In this document: in pieces, positions 14,649-23,616 of the stretch
How the letters are laid out: each line of letters starts with the position of its first letter
Position numbering within the stretch: position 1 is the stretch's first letter
Assembly: GCA_903857685.1 (NCBI GenBank)
Contig: CAIOFO010000148.1
Span: 1 to 64,000, forward strand
Origin: an uncultured Alphaproteobacteria bacterium
GTDB lineage: Bacteria; Pseudomonadota; Alphaproteobacteria; Micropepsales; Micropepsaceae
Length of the DNA stretch: 64,000 nucleotides
Direction of reading: 5' to 3'
Program-made: the position numbers and the translations under genes
The notes under the pieces: model-generated
The model's database searches: none
Seen by the model: the letters and a program-made list of their open reading frames with translations, nothing else
What the model was told of the DNA's origin: nothing

Positions 14649-15668
14649 ATGTTCCTATTTAATTCCTTGAATATACTGGATAAACCGTTGATCTTCAAAG
14701 GCAAAAAATTCTGTGTCGCCCCGATGATGGACTGGACGGACCGGCATTGCCGTGTGCTGCACCGGCTGCTCTCCGCCCGCGCCCTGCTCTACACCGAAAT
14801 GGTGACCGCGGAAGCCATCCTGCATGGCGACAAGGCGCGGCTGCTGGGCTTTGACGCCCGCGAGCATCCCGTGGCGCTGCAACTGGGCGGCTCGGACCCG
14901 GCCAAACTGGCCGAGGTGGCGCGCATCGCCGAAGGCTTCGGCTATGACGAAGTGAATCTCAATGTCGGCTGCCCCTCCGACCGGGTGCAGTCGGGCCGCT
15001 TCGGCGCCTGTCTCATGCTGGAGCCCGCTTTGGTCGCCGCCAGTGTCGGGGCGATGCGCAAGGCGGTGGCGATCCCGGTGACGGTGAAGTGCCGCATCGG
15101 GGTGGACGAGCAGGACCCCGAAGTGGCGCTGCGCGATTTGATCCGCGGCTGCGCCGCTGCCGGCGTCACCAGTTTCGCCGTGCATGCGCGCAAGGCCTGG
15201 CTGGAGGGCCTGTCGCCCAAGGAGAACCGCGATGTGCCGCCGCTGGATTATGACCTGGTGCACCGGGTGAAGCTGGAAAATCCGGGCCTGGAGATCGTCC
15301 TCAATGGCGGCATCACCACCCTGGAGGAAGCGCAGGCGCATCTTGCCCGCTTCGACGGCGTCATGCTGGGCCGCGCCGCCTACCAGAATGCGGCGATGCT
15401 GGCCGAGGTGGATGCGCGCTTTTTCGGCGGCGAAGCCCGCGATCTGGACACGGCAGTGGCGGGTTATTGCGATTATGTCGAAGGCAAGCTGGCCGAGGGC
15501 GTGCGCCTCAACAGCATGACCAAGCACATGCTGGGACTGTTCAACGGCCGGCCCGGGGCGCGGGCCTTCCGCCGCCACCTCAGCGAGAACGCCACCCGCG
15601 ACGATGCCGGGATCGCGGTGCTGCGCGACGCCCTGGCGATGGTGCAGCGGCAGAGCGAAGCGGCCTAG
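14649..15668 (+). CDS. dusA: tRNA-dihydrouridine synthase A
   Basis: A 339-residue FMN enzyme that reduces U20/20a in tRNA. Motifs are KFCVAPMMDWTDRHCR at the N-terminus, LQLGGSDP, NLNVGCPSDRVQSGRFGACLM with the catalytic Cys, VKCRIGVDE, FAVHARKAWLEGLSPKENR and NGGITTLEEA. The start is uncertain: GTG 14631, ATG 14649 or a nearby TTG all precede the conserved region. The first 63 bases from ATG 14649 are about 30% GC and the rest is GC-rich, so the 5' end appears to come from the integrated island. The gene overlaps the convergent phosphomutase gene by 4 bp. Confidence 0.93.
   Translation: MFLFNSLNILDKPLIFKGKKFCVAPMMDWTDRHCRVLHRLLSARALLYTEMVTAEAILHGDKARLLGFDAREHPVALQLGGSDPAKLAEVARIAEGFGYDEVNLNVGCPSDRVQSGRFGACLMLEPALVAASVGAMRKAVAIPVTVKCRIGVDEQDPEVALRDLIRGCAAAGVTSFAVHARKAWLEGLSPKENRDVPPLDYDLVHRVKLENPGLEIVLNGGITTLEEAQAHLARFDGVMLGRAAYQNAAMLAEVDARFFGGEARDLDTAVAGYCDYVEGKLAEGVRLNSMTKHMLGLFNGRPGARAFRRHLSENATRDDAGIAVLRDALAMVQRQSEAA
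14709..14740 (+). other. Candidate attachment site (island/chromosome junction in dusA)
   Basis: The composition changes sharply at about 14711, at the codons for FCVAPMMDWTD, the most conserved N-terminal stretch of DusA. Elements with dusA-type integrases recombine within this part of the gene. No second copy of this stretch was found in 1-14600, so the other att site must lie left of the window. The exact core cannot be set from one end. Confidence 0.55.
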
Positions 15669-17161
15669 ATCTTCTGATCGTATTCGCCGACTTCAGGATG
15701 TTTCGCCAGACGCGCGTCGATGTCGGCGAACATGGCGCGCATATTGGCCTCGGATGTCGGGCTTTCCACCACCACCACCAGCGACGGCTTGTTGGACGAG
15801 GCCCGCACCAGGCCCCAGCTGCCGTCCGCCAGCGTCACGCGCACGCCATTGACGGTAACGACCGAGGCGATGGCCTGGCCCAGCAGCTTTTCGCCCTTGG
15901 CGGCCAGCTCAGAATAGTCCTTCACCAGCGCCTCGACCACCCTGTACTTTTTGTCGTCGGGACATTCCGGCGCCATGGTGGGCGAACCCCAGGTCTTGGG
16001 CAGCCCGTCATACAGCGCCGACAATTTCGCCGGCCCCGCCCGGTCCAGCATTTCCAGCACCGCGATGCCGGCGACAATGCCGTCGTCATAGCCATGGCCG
16101 ATGGGCGGGTTGAAGAAGAAATGGCCGGACTTTTCAAAGCCCGCCAGCGCCTTCAGTTCGGCGGTGCGGCGCTTGATATAGGAATGGCCGGTCTTCCAGT
16201 AGTCGGTCTTGACGCCGCGCTGATTCAACACCGGATCGGTCAGGTAAAGCCCGGTGGATTTCACATCCACCACAAATTGCGCATTTTCATGCTTGGCAGA
16301 CAAATCGCGCGCCAGCAGCACCCCGATCTTGTCGGCGAAGATTTCGCGGCCCGTGTCATCCACCACGCCGCAGCGGTCGCCGTCGCCGTCAAAGCCCAGG
16401 CAGAGGTCGGCGCCCGACGCCTTCACCGCATCGCCCATGGCGTGCAGCATATGCATGTCTTCCGGATTGGGATTGTATTTGGGGAAGGTGAAATCCAGCT
16501 CGGTGTCCATGCCGATGACCTCGGCGCCGATGCGGCGCAAGGCTTCCGGCGCGAAGGCTCCGGCCGTGCCGTTGCCGCAGGCGGCGATCACCTTGATGGG
16601 GCGCGACAGCTTGTGGCCCTTGGTCACCGCCGCAAGGTACGTCTCGCGCATCTCGGGCACGGCGATATAGGCGCCGCCGGGACGCGGCTTGCCGAGACCC
16701 TCCAGCACGATCTTCTTGATGGCGTTGATCTCGTCCGGCCCGAAGGTCAGCGGCCGCTGCGCCCCCATCTTCACGCCGGTCCAGCCATTTTCATTGTGGC
16801 TGGCGGTGACCATCGCCACCGCCGGGCAGTCCAGCGCGAATTGCGCGTAATAGGCCACCGGCGACAGCGCCAGCCCGATGTCATGCACTTCGCAGCCGGC
16901 CTGAAGCAGTCCCAGCGTCAGGGCCTGCTTCACCGACAGGGAATAGGAGCGGTAGTCATGGCCGGTGACGACCTTGGGCTTGACGCCGATATCGTGCAGA
17001 TAGGTGCCCAGCCCCAGCCCCAGCGCCTGGATGCCGAGCAGATTGATCTCCTTGCCCAGGAGCCAGCGCGCGTCATATTCGCGAAAGCCGTTGGCGGTGA
17101 CCAAGGGCAAGTTCTCGTAATCCGCCGTATTGGGGACAAGGTCGGCGCGCGGCTTGATCAT
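15665..17161 (-). CDS. Phosphomannomutase/phosphoglucomutase
   Basis: A 498-residue alpha-D-phosphohexomutase interconverting sugar 6- and 1-phosphates for nucleotide-sugar and envelope polysaccharide synthesis. The phosphoserine loop TASHN places Ser121 as the phospho-carrier. The metal loop GFDGDGDRCGVVD and the sugar-binding loop FEKSGHFFF are present. It is somewhat longer than AlgC-type enzymes, mainly at the N-terminus (NTADYENLPLVTANGFREYD). A zinc-ribbon gene lies 68 bases upstream on the same strand. Substrate preference (mannose or glucose) cannot be told from sequence alone. Confidence 0.9.
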   Translation of the reverse strand: MIKPRADLVPNTADYENLPLVTANGFREYDARWLLGKEINLLGIQALGLGLGTYLHDIGVKPKVVTGHDYRSYSLSVKQALTLGLLQAGCEVHDIGLALSPVAYYAQFALDCPAVAMVTASHNENGWTGVKMGAQRPLTFGPDEINAIKKIVLEGLGKPRPGGAYIAVPEMRETYLAAVTKGHKLSRPIKVIAACGNGTAGAFAPEALRRIGAEVIGMDTELDFTFPKYNPNPEDMHMLHAMGDAVKASGADLCLGFDGDGDRCGVVDDTGREIFADKIGVLLARDLSAKHENAQFVVDVKSTGLYLTDPVLNQRGVKTDYWKTGHSYIKRRTAELKALAGFEKSGHFFFNPPIGHGYDDGIVAGIAVLEMLDRAGPAKLSALYDGLPKTWGSPTMAPECPDDKKYRVVEALVKDYSELAAKGEKLLGQAIASVVTVNGVRVTLADGSWGLVRASSNKPSLVVVVESPTSEANMRAMFADIDARLAKHPEVGEYDQKI

Positions 17162-17229
17162 GAAATTCCAGGTTAAAAAATCGCCGGTGGGTTCTAGCGA
17201 ACCCGCGGCGCTTCCTCAACCTTTGGCCT

Positions 17230-17421
17230 TCAGCCTGGGTCGTGGGGCCCGAGGCTGCCGTCCCGCCGCTCAAAGCGCGGATTGGAAAGGTCATAGGTGT
17301 CGTAGCCGCAGAATTTGCAGGCCGGGATCAGCGCGCCCCTGGACAATGGCGTTACCTGATGGCAGCGCTCGCAGCGGAAATTGGCGCTTTCGCGGGCCGT
17401 CTCGCCGGCTTTTTCGGTCAT
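17230..17421 (-). CDS. Small zinc-ribbon protein
   Basis: A 63-residue protein with two Cys pairs, FRCERCHQ and PACKFCGYDTYD, in zinc-ribbon spacing. It probably binds one zinc ion and could be an RNA- or protein-binding accessory factor, but I do not recognise a named family. The ATG at 17421 lacks a clear ribosome-binding site. It lies upstream of the phosphomutase gene on the same strand and divergent from cobA. Confidence 0.65.
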   Translation of the reverse strand: MTEKAGETARESANFRCERCHQVTPLSRGALIPACKFCGYDTYDLSNPRFERRDGSLGPHDPG

Positions 17422-17498
17422 TTGGGGCTTTCATTTGCGGATCAGGGGTGGCAACGCGGCTGTGGCCCATCGCGTTCCCGAACGGATATAATGAAACG

Positions 17499-18302
17499 AT
17501 GGACCGGAACATCATCACGGCACTCAACCTCGCCCCGTTCGAGAAGGGCTGGGTATGGCTGGTCGGCGCCGGTCCGGGCGATCCCGGCCTGATCACGGCG
17601 CTGGGCCTGATGGCAATCGCGCAAGCCGATTTCATTCTTTATGACGCGCTGGTCGATGAGCGCTTGCTGGGACTGGCCCGCAAGGGCGCCGGACTGATTT
17701 TCGCGGGCAAGCGCGCCGGCGTCACCAGCTGCAGGCAGAGCGACATTTCCAGCCTGCTGATCGACCTGGCCCGCAAAGGCAGCCGCGTGCTGCGGCTGAA
17801 AGGCGGCGATCCCTTTGTTTTCGGGCGCGGCGGCGAGGAAGCCGGCGTGCTGGCCAAGGCACGGGTGCCGTTTCGCATCGTGCCCGGCATCACCGCGGGA
17901 ATCGGCGGCCTGGCCTATGCCGGGATTCCCGTCACTCACCGCGACACCAACCACGCCGTCACCTTCATCACCGGCCATGGCGCGGATGGAAAATTGCCCA
18001 AGCTCAACTGGCAGGCGATCGGCAAGGGCTCCGAGACTCTGGTGTTCTACATGGCGCGCAAATTTGCCGGCGAAATCGCCGCCGCCCTGATCTCGGCGGG
18101 CCGCAAACCCGACGAGCCGGCCGCGGTGATCGCCAATGCGGCGCGCCAGGACCAGAGCGTGACCGTCACCACCCTGGGTGGCCTGGGCGAAGCGGCAGCC
18201 GCGCTTCCCGCCTTGTCCATACTCGTGGTCGGCGAAAATGTGCGCCTGCGCGAGCAACTGGACTGGCTGGGCAAGATGGCCGGCGCGCTCAATCCGGCTT
18301 GA
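17499..18302 (+). CDS. cobA: Uroporphyrinogen-III C-methyltransferase (SUMT)
   Basis: A 267-residue SAM-dependent methyltransferase making precorrin-2 from uroporphyrinogen III, the branch point to siroheme and cobalamin. Family motifs appear in order: [72 protein letters not shown] and the late [10 protein letters not shown]. It lacks the CysG oxidase/chelatase domain, so it is the single-function type. The ATG at 17499 leads directly into the conserved core; the longer frame upstream covers the divergent zinc-ribbon gene. Confidence 0.92.
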   Translation: MDRNIITALNLAPFEKGWVWLVGAGPGDPGLITALGLMAIAQADFILYDALVDERLLGLARKGAGLIFAGKRAGVTSCRQSDISSLLIDLARKGSRVLRLKGGDPFVFGRGGEEAGVLAKARVPFRIVPGITAGIGGLAYAGIPVTHRDTNHAVTFITGHGADGKLPKLNWQAIGKGSETLVFYMARKFAGEIAAALISAGRKPDEPAAVIANAARQDQSVTVTTLGGLGEAAAALPALSILVVGENVRLREQLDWLGKMAGALNPA

Positions 18303-18459
18303 GTTTTTTCATCCGCGCCGGAAGTTCCGCCATCACAAGGCGGCGCTCGGCATCGCTGAAATTGGCCCAATCCGCGATCTCGTCCAGGGTGCGGCCGCAG
18401 CCGGCGCAGAGCCCCGAGGCGGGGTCCAGGGTGCAAGTTTTTATGCAGGGCGTTTCCAT
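18289..18459 (-). CDS. DUF1289 small cysteine-rich protein
   Basis: A 56-residue protein starting [20 protein letters not shown], then [20 protein letters not shown] and [12 protein letters not shown]. The Cys spacing C-x3-C-x8-C-x2-C and the following WxxxSDAERRxVMxxLPxR pattern are those of DUF1289. This family is widespread in proteobacteria and its function is unknown; a metal or Fe-S site is likely. Its 3' end overlaps the convergent end of cobA by 14 bases. Confidence 0.85.
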   Translation of the reverse strand: METPCIKTCTLDPASGLCAGCGRTLDEIADWANFSDAERRLVMAELPARMKKLKPD

Positions 18460-18564
18460 TCGGGCCGATTATCCGCCAATTCGTTCCAAGCCGCACCAGG
18501 GTCTTAACCGGGACTTAACAGCGCTGACTTAGGCTTTCCCGGCAGTTTCGCGGAATTCTTCGTC

Positions 18565-19098
18565 ATGGCAAAAGCGCAGTTCCACAAGAACCAGCGGGTT
18601 TACGTCAAGCCGGTCGGCACCTGGGCGCTGATCGAGCATGTCGTGCCGCATTGGGCCAAGGGCATCGATGAGCCGATCCGGGTGCATTACGATGTCGGGC
18701 TGGGCCGCGAATTCGCCGCCGAGGAACTGCTCAACGAAGAGCCCATGGGCGAGAACGGCCAGAATGGCGATGGCGAGCATTGGCGCGTGGTGCGGGCCCG
18801 CAACAAGTGGCAGCCGGCAGAGGATTGCGCCCGCCATCCGGTGCCGGGCACCTATCCCGTGGTCATCACCGGCGAAACCGAATGGGGCGGCTGGCGCGTG
18901 CCGGGCGCGGAATATGACCTGGATCCCGGCAAGGTCGAAATGCAGGCGCGGCTGATCGCCAGTGCGCCGCAACTGGCCGCCTTTGCCGGCGGCCTGGTGG
19001 AATGGGCGCGCAAGTCCGGCGAGGACATGCCCAATGCGCTGGTGGAACTGGCGCACGACGCGCAGGACATCCTGGCGCATGTAAAAGGCCAGGGGTGA
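18565..19098 (+). CDS. Conserved-type hypothetical protein
   Basis: A 177-residue soluble protein starting MAKAQFHKNQRVYVKPVGTWALIEHVVPHWAKGIDEPIRVHYD when read in two parts. It looks like a small beta-barrel N-terminal half (HKNQRVYVKPVGTWALIE, VHYDVGLGREFAAEEL) and a helical C-terminal half (MQARLIASAPQLAAFAGGLVEWARKSGE). I do not recognise a named family. Codon use matches the core genome and the ATG is well placed, so it is probably real. Confidence 0.65.
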   Translation: MAKAQFHKNQRVYVKPVGTWALIEHVVPHWAKGIDEPIRVHYDVGLGREFAAEELLNEEPMGENGQNGDGEHWRVVRARNKWQPAEDCARHPVPGTYPVVITGETEWGGWRVPGAEYDLDPGKVEMQARLIASAPQLAAFAGGLVEWARKSGEDMPNALVELAHDAQDILAHVKGQG

Positions 19099-19227
19099 GC
19101 CAGGAAGATCCGAAGGTCCGGTGGACCTTCGGCCCTGGCGCCATGGGGGCCAGCTTTTCTAAGCTCGCTATCGCTCGCCAAGAAAAGCTAGGCCAACGCC
19201 GCAATGCCGCGCGCCCAAGCGCGGCAT
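19099..19227. other. Cluster of strong hairpins
   Basis: Three perfect inverted repeats lie between two same-strand genes. CCGAAGGTCC/GGACCTTCGG (19110-19132) sits inside an outer GCCAG/CTGGC pair. AGCTTTTCT/AGAAAAGCT is near 19152-19188. ATGCCGCGC/GCGCGGCAT is at 19204-19227. None has a U-tract. They may end or stabilise the upstream mRNA. Confidence 0.5.
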
Positions 19228-19305
19228 GAGGCCGGGATAGCCTTTCGTCGGGCTGACAAACGCCCGCCACTTCGGCTAGGTTCGCGGCCCCTATTCGAGG
19301 CCGAT

Positions 19306-21939
19306 ATGCGTACCGAAGAACCGCGCGCCATTCATCTGGCGGACTACAAAGCGCCCGACTTCCACATCCGGACCGTCAAGCTCGATTTCGCCCTCGATCC
19401 GCAGGCGACGCGCGTTTCGGCGCGGCTCGAAATCGACCGGCGCAATGCGGGCGCGCCGCTGGTGCTGGCGGGCGAAGAACTGAAATTGATTTCCATCGCC
19501 CTGGATGGCCGCGCGCTCGCGCCTGCCGATTACCGGCTGGATGAGAAGAGCCTCACGATCCCGAATGTGCCCGACCGCTTCGTGCTGGAGACGGTTGCCG
19601 AGATTGCCCCCGCCGCCAACACCGCGCTGGAAGGGCTCTATCAATCGGCCGGCATGTTCTGCACCCAGTGCGAGCCGGAAGGCTTTCGCCACATCACCTG
19701 GTTTCTCGACCGCCCCGACAATCTCTCCGTCTTCACGGTGCGGCTCGAAGCCGACAAGACGCAATATCCGGTGCTGCTGTCCAACGGCAACAGGCTGGAT
19801 GGCGGCTCGCTTGAGGGCGGCCGCCATTTTGCCCTGTGGCACGACCCCTTTCCCAAGCCGTCCTACCTGTTCGCGCTGGTGGCGGGCGATCTTGGCTGCA
19901 TCCAGGACCGCTTTGTCACCCTATCGGGCCGCAGCATCGAACTGGCCATCTATGTTGAGCATGGCAATGAATCGCGCGCCACTTACGCCATGGGCGCCCT
20001 CAAGCGGGCGATGAAATGGGATGAAGAGGCCTATGGCCGGGAGTATGATCTCGACATCTTCATGATCGTGGCGGTCAGCGCCTTCAATATGGGGGCGATG
20101 GAAAACAAGGGCCTCAATATCTTCAACGACAAGGTGCTGCTGGCCTCGCCGCAATCCGCCACCGATGACGATTATGCCCGCATCGAAAGCGTGGTGGCGC
20201 ATGAATATTTCCACAACTGGACCGGCGACCGCATCACCTGCCGCGACTGGTTCCAGCTGTCGCTGAAGGAAGGCCTCACCGTCTTCCGCGACCAGAGTTT
20301 TTCCGGCGACATGCGCAGCCATGGCGTGCAGCGCATCCAGGATGTCCGGGCGCTCAGGGCGCGGCAATTCCAGGAAGATGCCGGGCCCCTCGCCCATGCC
20401 GTGCAGCCGCAAAGCTATATCGAGATCAACAATTTCTATACCGCCACCATCTACGACAAAGGCGCCGAAGTGATCGGCATGCTGAAAACGCTGGTGGGCG
20501 CCGAAGGCTATCGCAAGGCCGCCGATCTGTATTTCATGCGTCATGACGGACAGGCCGCCACAGTGGAAGACTGGGTCAGATGTTTCGAGGACGCCTGCGG
20601 CCGCGACCTCAGCCAGTTCCGCCTTTGGTACCGCCAGGCCGGCACGCCAGTGATCGAGGCCAAGGGCAAATACGACGCCGCGGCGCGCTCTTACACGCTG
20701 GACCTGAGCCAGAGCCTGGCGGCGACGCCCGGTCAGAGCGACAAGAAGCCCATGCATGTGCCGGTGCGGATCGGCCTGGTGGGCAAGAGCGGCGCGCATT
20801 TGCCCCTCACCCTGGACGGCGATAACGCCACCGGTCCGGAAACACGGGTGCTGGAATTGACCGAAGGCTTCCAGCGTTTCACTTTTGTGGATGTGGGCGA
20901 GGAACCGCTGCTGTCGCTTGGTCGCGATTTTTCCGCGCCGGCGATTTTCCTCACAACGCATACAAGCCATGACCGCGCCACCTTGATGGGCAAGGACAGA
21001 GATGGTTTCAACCGCTGGGAGGCCGGCCAGATCCTGGCCGCCGAGATCATGCTTGAGCTGGCGGACCCCGCCGGCGCGAGCCAGGCGCGGGCCGATGCCG
21101 GCACGTCTTACATCGCCGCCATCGGCGATGTGCTGGGCGGGGCCGAACAGGACCCCGCCTTTGCCGCCCAGATGCTGATGCCGCCGACCGAAAGCGAGCT
21201 GGCGGCGCGGCGCGTGCCGGTGGACCCCGATGCCATCCATGCCGCCCGTATCGGCTTGGTGCGCGCCATCGCCAGCGCCCACCGTCCACGCTTGGCGCAG
21301 CTGTACGAACAGATGCGCGATGCCGGGGATTTTCGCGCGGACGCCAAGGCTGCCGGACGGCGCGCCCTGCGCAATGCAGCGCTGCGCTATCTCACCGCCG
21401 CCGATGACGAAGCGGCGGCCGGCCTGGCCGAAGCGCATTACCGCAGCGCCACCAACATGACCGACATGATCGCCGGCCTTGCGGCGCTGACGCGGATGCA
21501 GAGTCCGCTCAAGGGCAGCGCCTTCGGCCATTTCCATGACCGCTTCAAGAACGATCCGCTGGTGCTGGACAAGTGGATGAGCCTGCAGGCCGGATCTCCG
21601 CTGCCGGAAACGGCGGAAGCGGTGCGCGACCTGATGGGCGATCCCGCCTTCGACATCAAGAATCCCAACCGGGTGCGGGCGCTGGTCGGCGCCTTCGCCG
21701 CCAACCATCTGCGCTTCCATGACCGCTCCGGCACGGGATACCGCCTGGTGGGCGAGGTGATCCGCACGCTCGATCCCATGAACCCGCAGGTCGCGGCGCG
21801 GCTGACGGGAAGTTTCGAAAGCTGGCGCCGCTATGACGAGGCGCGGCAAGGCCTGATGCGGGCGGAACTGGCGGCCATCCTGGCGCAGAAGCCCCTGTCG
21901 CCGAACCTTTTTGAGGTCGCCAGCAAGATTCTCAATTGA
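19306..21939 (+). CDS. pepN: Aminopeptidase N (M1 family)
   Basis: An 877-residue zinc aminopeptidase removing N-terminal residues from peptides in the cytoplasm. The substrate motif GAMEN is near residue 262 (AFNMGAMENKGLNIFND). The zinc site HEYFHNW follows near residue 299, with the third ligand Glu in LKEGLTVFRDQ. The DUF3458-type Ig-like and helical C-terminal domains follow, as in E. coli PepN. The ATG at 19306 starts just before the conserved HLADYKAPDF; an upstream in-frame start at 19204 runs through the hairpin cluster and is not used. Confidence 0.95.
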   Translation: MRTEEPRAIHLADYKAPDFHIRTVKLDFALDPQATRVSARLEIDRRNAGAPLVLAGEELKLISIALDGRALAPADYRLDEKSLTIPNVPDRFVLETVAEIAPAANTALEGLYQSAGMFCTQCEPEGFRHITWFLDRPDNLSVFTVRLEADKTQYPVLLSNGNRLDGGSLEGGRHFALWHDPFPKPSYLFALVAGDLGCIQDRFVTLSGRSIELAIYVEHGNESRATYAMGALKRAMKWDEEAYGREYDLDIFMIVAVSAFNMGAMENKGLNIFNDKVLLASPQSATDDDYARIESVVAHEYFHNWTGDRITCRDWFQLSLKEGLTVFRDQSFSGDMRSHGVQRIQDVRALRARQFQEDAGPLAHAVQPQSYIEINNFYTATIYDKGAEVIGMLKTLVGAEGYRKAADLYFMRHDGQAATVEDWVRCFEDACGRDLSQFRLWYRQAGTPVIEAKGKYDAAARSYTLDLSQSLAATPGQSDKKPMHVPVRIGLVGKSGAHLPLTLDGDNATGPETRVLELTEGFQRFTFVDVGEEPLLSLGRDFSAPAIFLTTHTSHDRATLMGKDRDGFNRWEAGQILAAEIMLELADPAGASQARADAGTSYIAAIGDVLGGAEQDPAFAAQMLMPPTESELAARRVPVDPDAIHAARIGLVRAIASAHRPRLAQLYEQMRDAGDFRADAKAAGRRALRNAALRYLTAADDEAAAGLAEAHYRSATNMTDMIAGLAALTRMQSPLKGSAFGHFHDRFKNDPLVLDKWMSLQAGSPLPETAEAVRDLMGDPAFDIKNPNRVRALVGAFAANHLRFHDRSGTGYRLVGEVIRTLDPMNPQVAARLTGSFESWRRYDEARQGLMRAELAAILAQKPLSPNLFEVASKILN

Positions 21940-22028
21940 GTCGCCCCCTTTAATATTTCGTTTCCCGCGTTACGCGCGACTCGCGAACGGCGATAATCCC
22001 CAAACGAATCAGTCTGGGGGCCTTGCGC

Positions 22029-23561
22029 ATGGCGTCAGGTGTGTTCTCCCCGCCTATGAATCTGGCGGTCGCCGGAACGGCGCGCTGGATGACGCGCCAT
22101 CTGCGCCTGACCGTACCCATTCTCATCGTCCTGATCTGCGGCAGCTTCGCCGCTGCCGCACTGCTGCAGATCCGGCAAAGCCGCGCCCAGACGGTCGCCG
22201 AGGCGGCGCTTTTTGAAAGCCGCCGTGCCGCCGATCTGGCTGCCGTCAGCGGCGCGGCGCTGGACCGTTTCGCAGAGGCGGGCGAACTCTATGCCGGCGA
22301 CCCGGCCGCGCCGCTGACCCTGCCCGGCCTGATCAATATCGCCGTGTACGATTCCAGCGGCGCGAATACCGCCACCCTCCACCCCGACAGCGCCATGCCC
22401 TTGCCGCCGCAGCGCCTGGCGAGGCGCGCAGTGTTCCGCTTCGGGCCCGAGGCAACGCTGGCAATCCGCAGCGGCACGAAAATGATCCTGGTGCTGTTCG
22501 ATCCGGCCAGCCTGGCGCCGCAATCGCTTCGCGCCCGCGCGGTAATCGGCGGAGGCAGCGCGATCCTGGATGATGCGCCGCCGGGCGCGGAACTGGCCCG
22601 GGCCGCCGTGCCGGGCTGGCCGCTCACCGCCGGCACGCAGATTGATTCAAAACCCGCGCTGGATGCCTGGGCAGGCGCGCTACCGCTTTATCTTTTCATT
22701 GTGCTGGGTCCGGCCATCGTGGGTGGCTGGCTGGCGGCGCTGTTCGTGGGCAATTTCGAGGGCAAGCAAAAAGCGGCAAAAGCCATCCGCAGTCTCAAGG
22801 CGACGCGCCCGGCAGAAGCCAAATTGCTGGTGCGCCTGGCTGAAGCCGAACGGGCGGCCGTGGAGGGGCTTCGGGCCAAATCCGAATTCATCGCGCATAT
22901 GAGTCACGAATTACGCACGCCGCTGAATGCAGTGATCGGATTTTCCGAAGTGATCGAAAAGGGCCTTTATGGCCCCACCGGCCATCCCAAATATGCCGAA
23001 TATGCCCGCGACATCGCCGAAGCGGGCCGGGGACTGCATGACCGGATCAGCGACATACTGGAATTCGCCAATATCGAGGCCGGCCATTATCCCATCGCCC
23101 TGGCGGCGGTGGAATTGTCCGAGCTGGCCGCCCTCCTGACCAGCGAGCATCAGGGCCGCGCATTTTCCCGCCGCATCATACTTCAGACCGGCTTCGCCGA
23201 GCCGGGCCTGGTCCGGGCCGATGCCCTGGCGCTGCGCCGGGCGCTATCGCATCTGATGGACAACGCCATCACTTACACGGGCGCAGGCGGTCGGGTGCTG
23301 GTCGAGGTGCGGGCCGAAGACGGCTGCGGACTGGTGCGGATTACCGACGGCGGCGGCGGCTTTTCCGGCGCCGAGCGCCGCACGGCCGGGCGCGCCTTTC
23401 AGCGCTTCGACCGGCCCGGCTGCGTCACCGGGGCGGGACTGGGACTGGCCATCGCCTCGGAGCTGACCAGGCGGATGGGCGGGGCGTTGCGTTATCGGAC
23501 GGCGGAAGGCCGCGGCACGACGATGGAACTGCGTCTGCCGGGCCAATTAAGGGAAAATTAA
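22029..23561 (+). CDS. Membrane sensor histidine kinase
   Basis: A 510-residue kinase. A membrane helix (VPILIVLICGSFAAAALL) is followed by a periplasmic sensor of about 170 residues and a second helix (LYLFIVLGPAIVGGWLAALFV). A HisKA domain with His at about residue 293 (FIAHMSHELRTPLNAVIGFSE) and a HATPase domain follow (N-box LSHLMDNAITYTG, G-boxes ITDGGGGFSG and GAGLGLAIASEL). This PleC/DivJ-like H-box is common in alphaproteobacteria. No response regulator is adjacent, so it is an orphan here. The signal is unknown. The ATG at 22029 is preferred to the TTG at 22023. Confidence 0.9.
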   Translation: MASGVFSPPMNLAVAGTARWMTRHLRLTVPILIVLICGSFAAAALLQIRQSRAQTVAEAALFESRRAADLAAVSGAALDRFAEAGELYAGDPAAPLTLPGLINIAVYDSSGANTATLHPDSAMPLPPQRLARRAVFRFGPEATLAIRSGTKMILVLFDPASLAPQSLRARAVIGGGSAILDDAPPGAELARAAVPGWPLTAGTQIDSKPALDAWAGALPLYLFIVLGPAIVGGWLAALFVGNFEGKQKAAKAIRSLKATRPAEAKLLVRLAEAERAAVEGLRAKSEFIAHMSHELRTPLNAVIGFSEVIEKGLYGPTGHPKYAEYARDIAEAGRGLHDRISDILEFANIEAGHYPIALAAVELSELAALLTSEHQGRAFSRRIILQTGFAEPGLVRADALALRRALSHLMDNAITYTGAGGRVLVEVRAEDGCGLVRITDGGGGFSGAERRTAGRAFQRFDRPGCVTGAGLGLAIASELTRRMGGALRYRTAEGRGTTMELRLPGQLREN

Positions 23562-23616
23562 CCGTGGTTAACGAGGCTCAGTCCTGCTGCTTCGCGCGCG
23601 CAAGGGGAAGACCGTC

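Noticed and set aside
15467-17176. 569-codon open frame on the plus strand
   Set aside because: It is antisense to the phosphomutase gene and overlaps the end of dusA.
19921-21849. 642-codon open frame on the minus strand
   Set aside because: It is antisense to pepN, which carries the zinc site and GAMEN motif.
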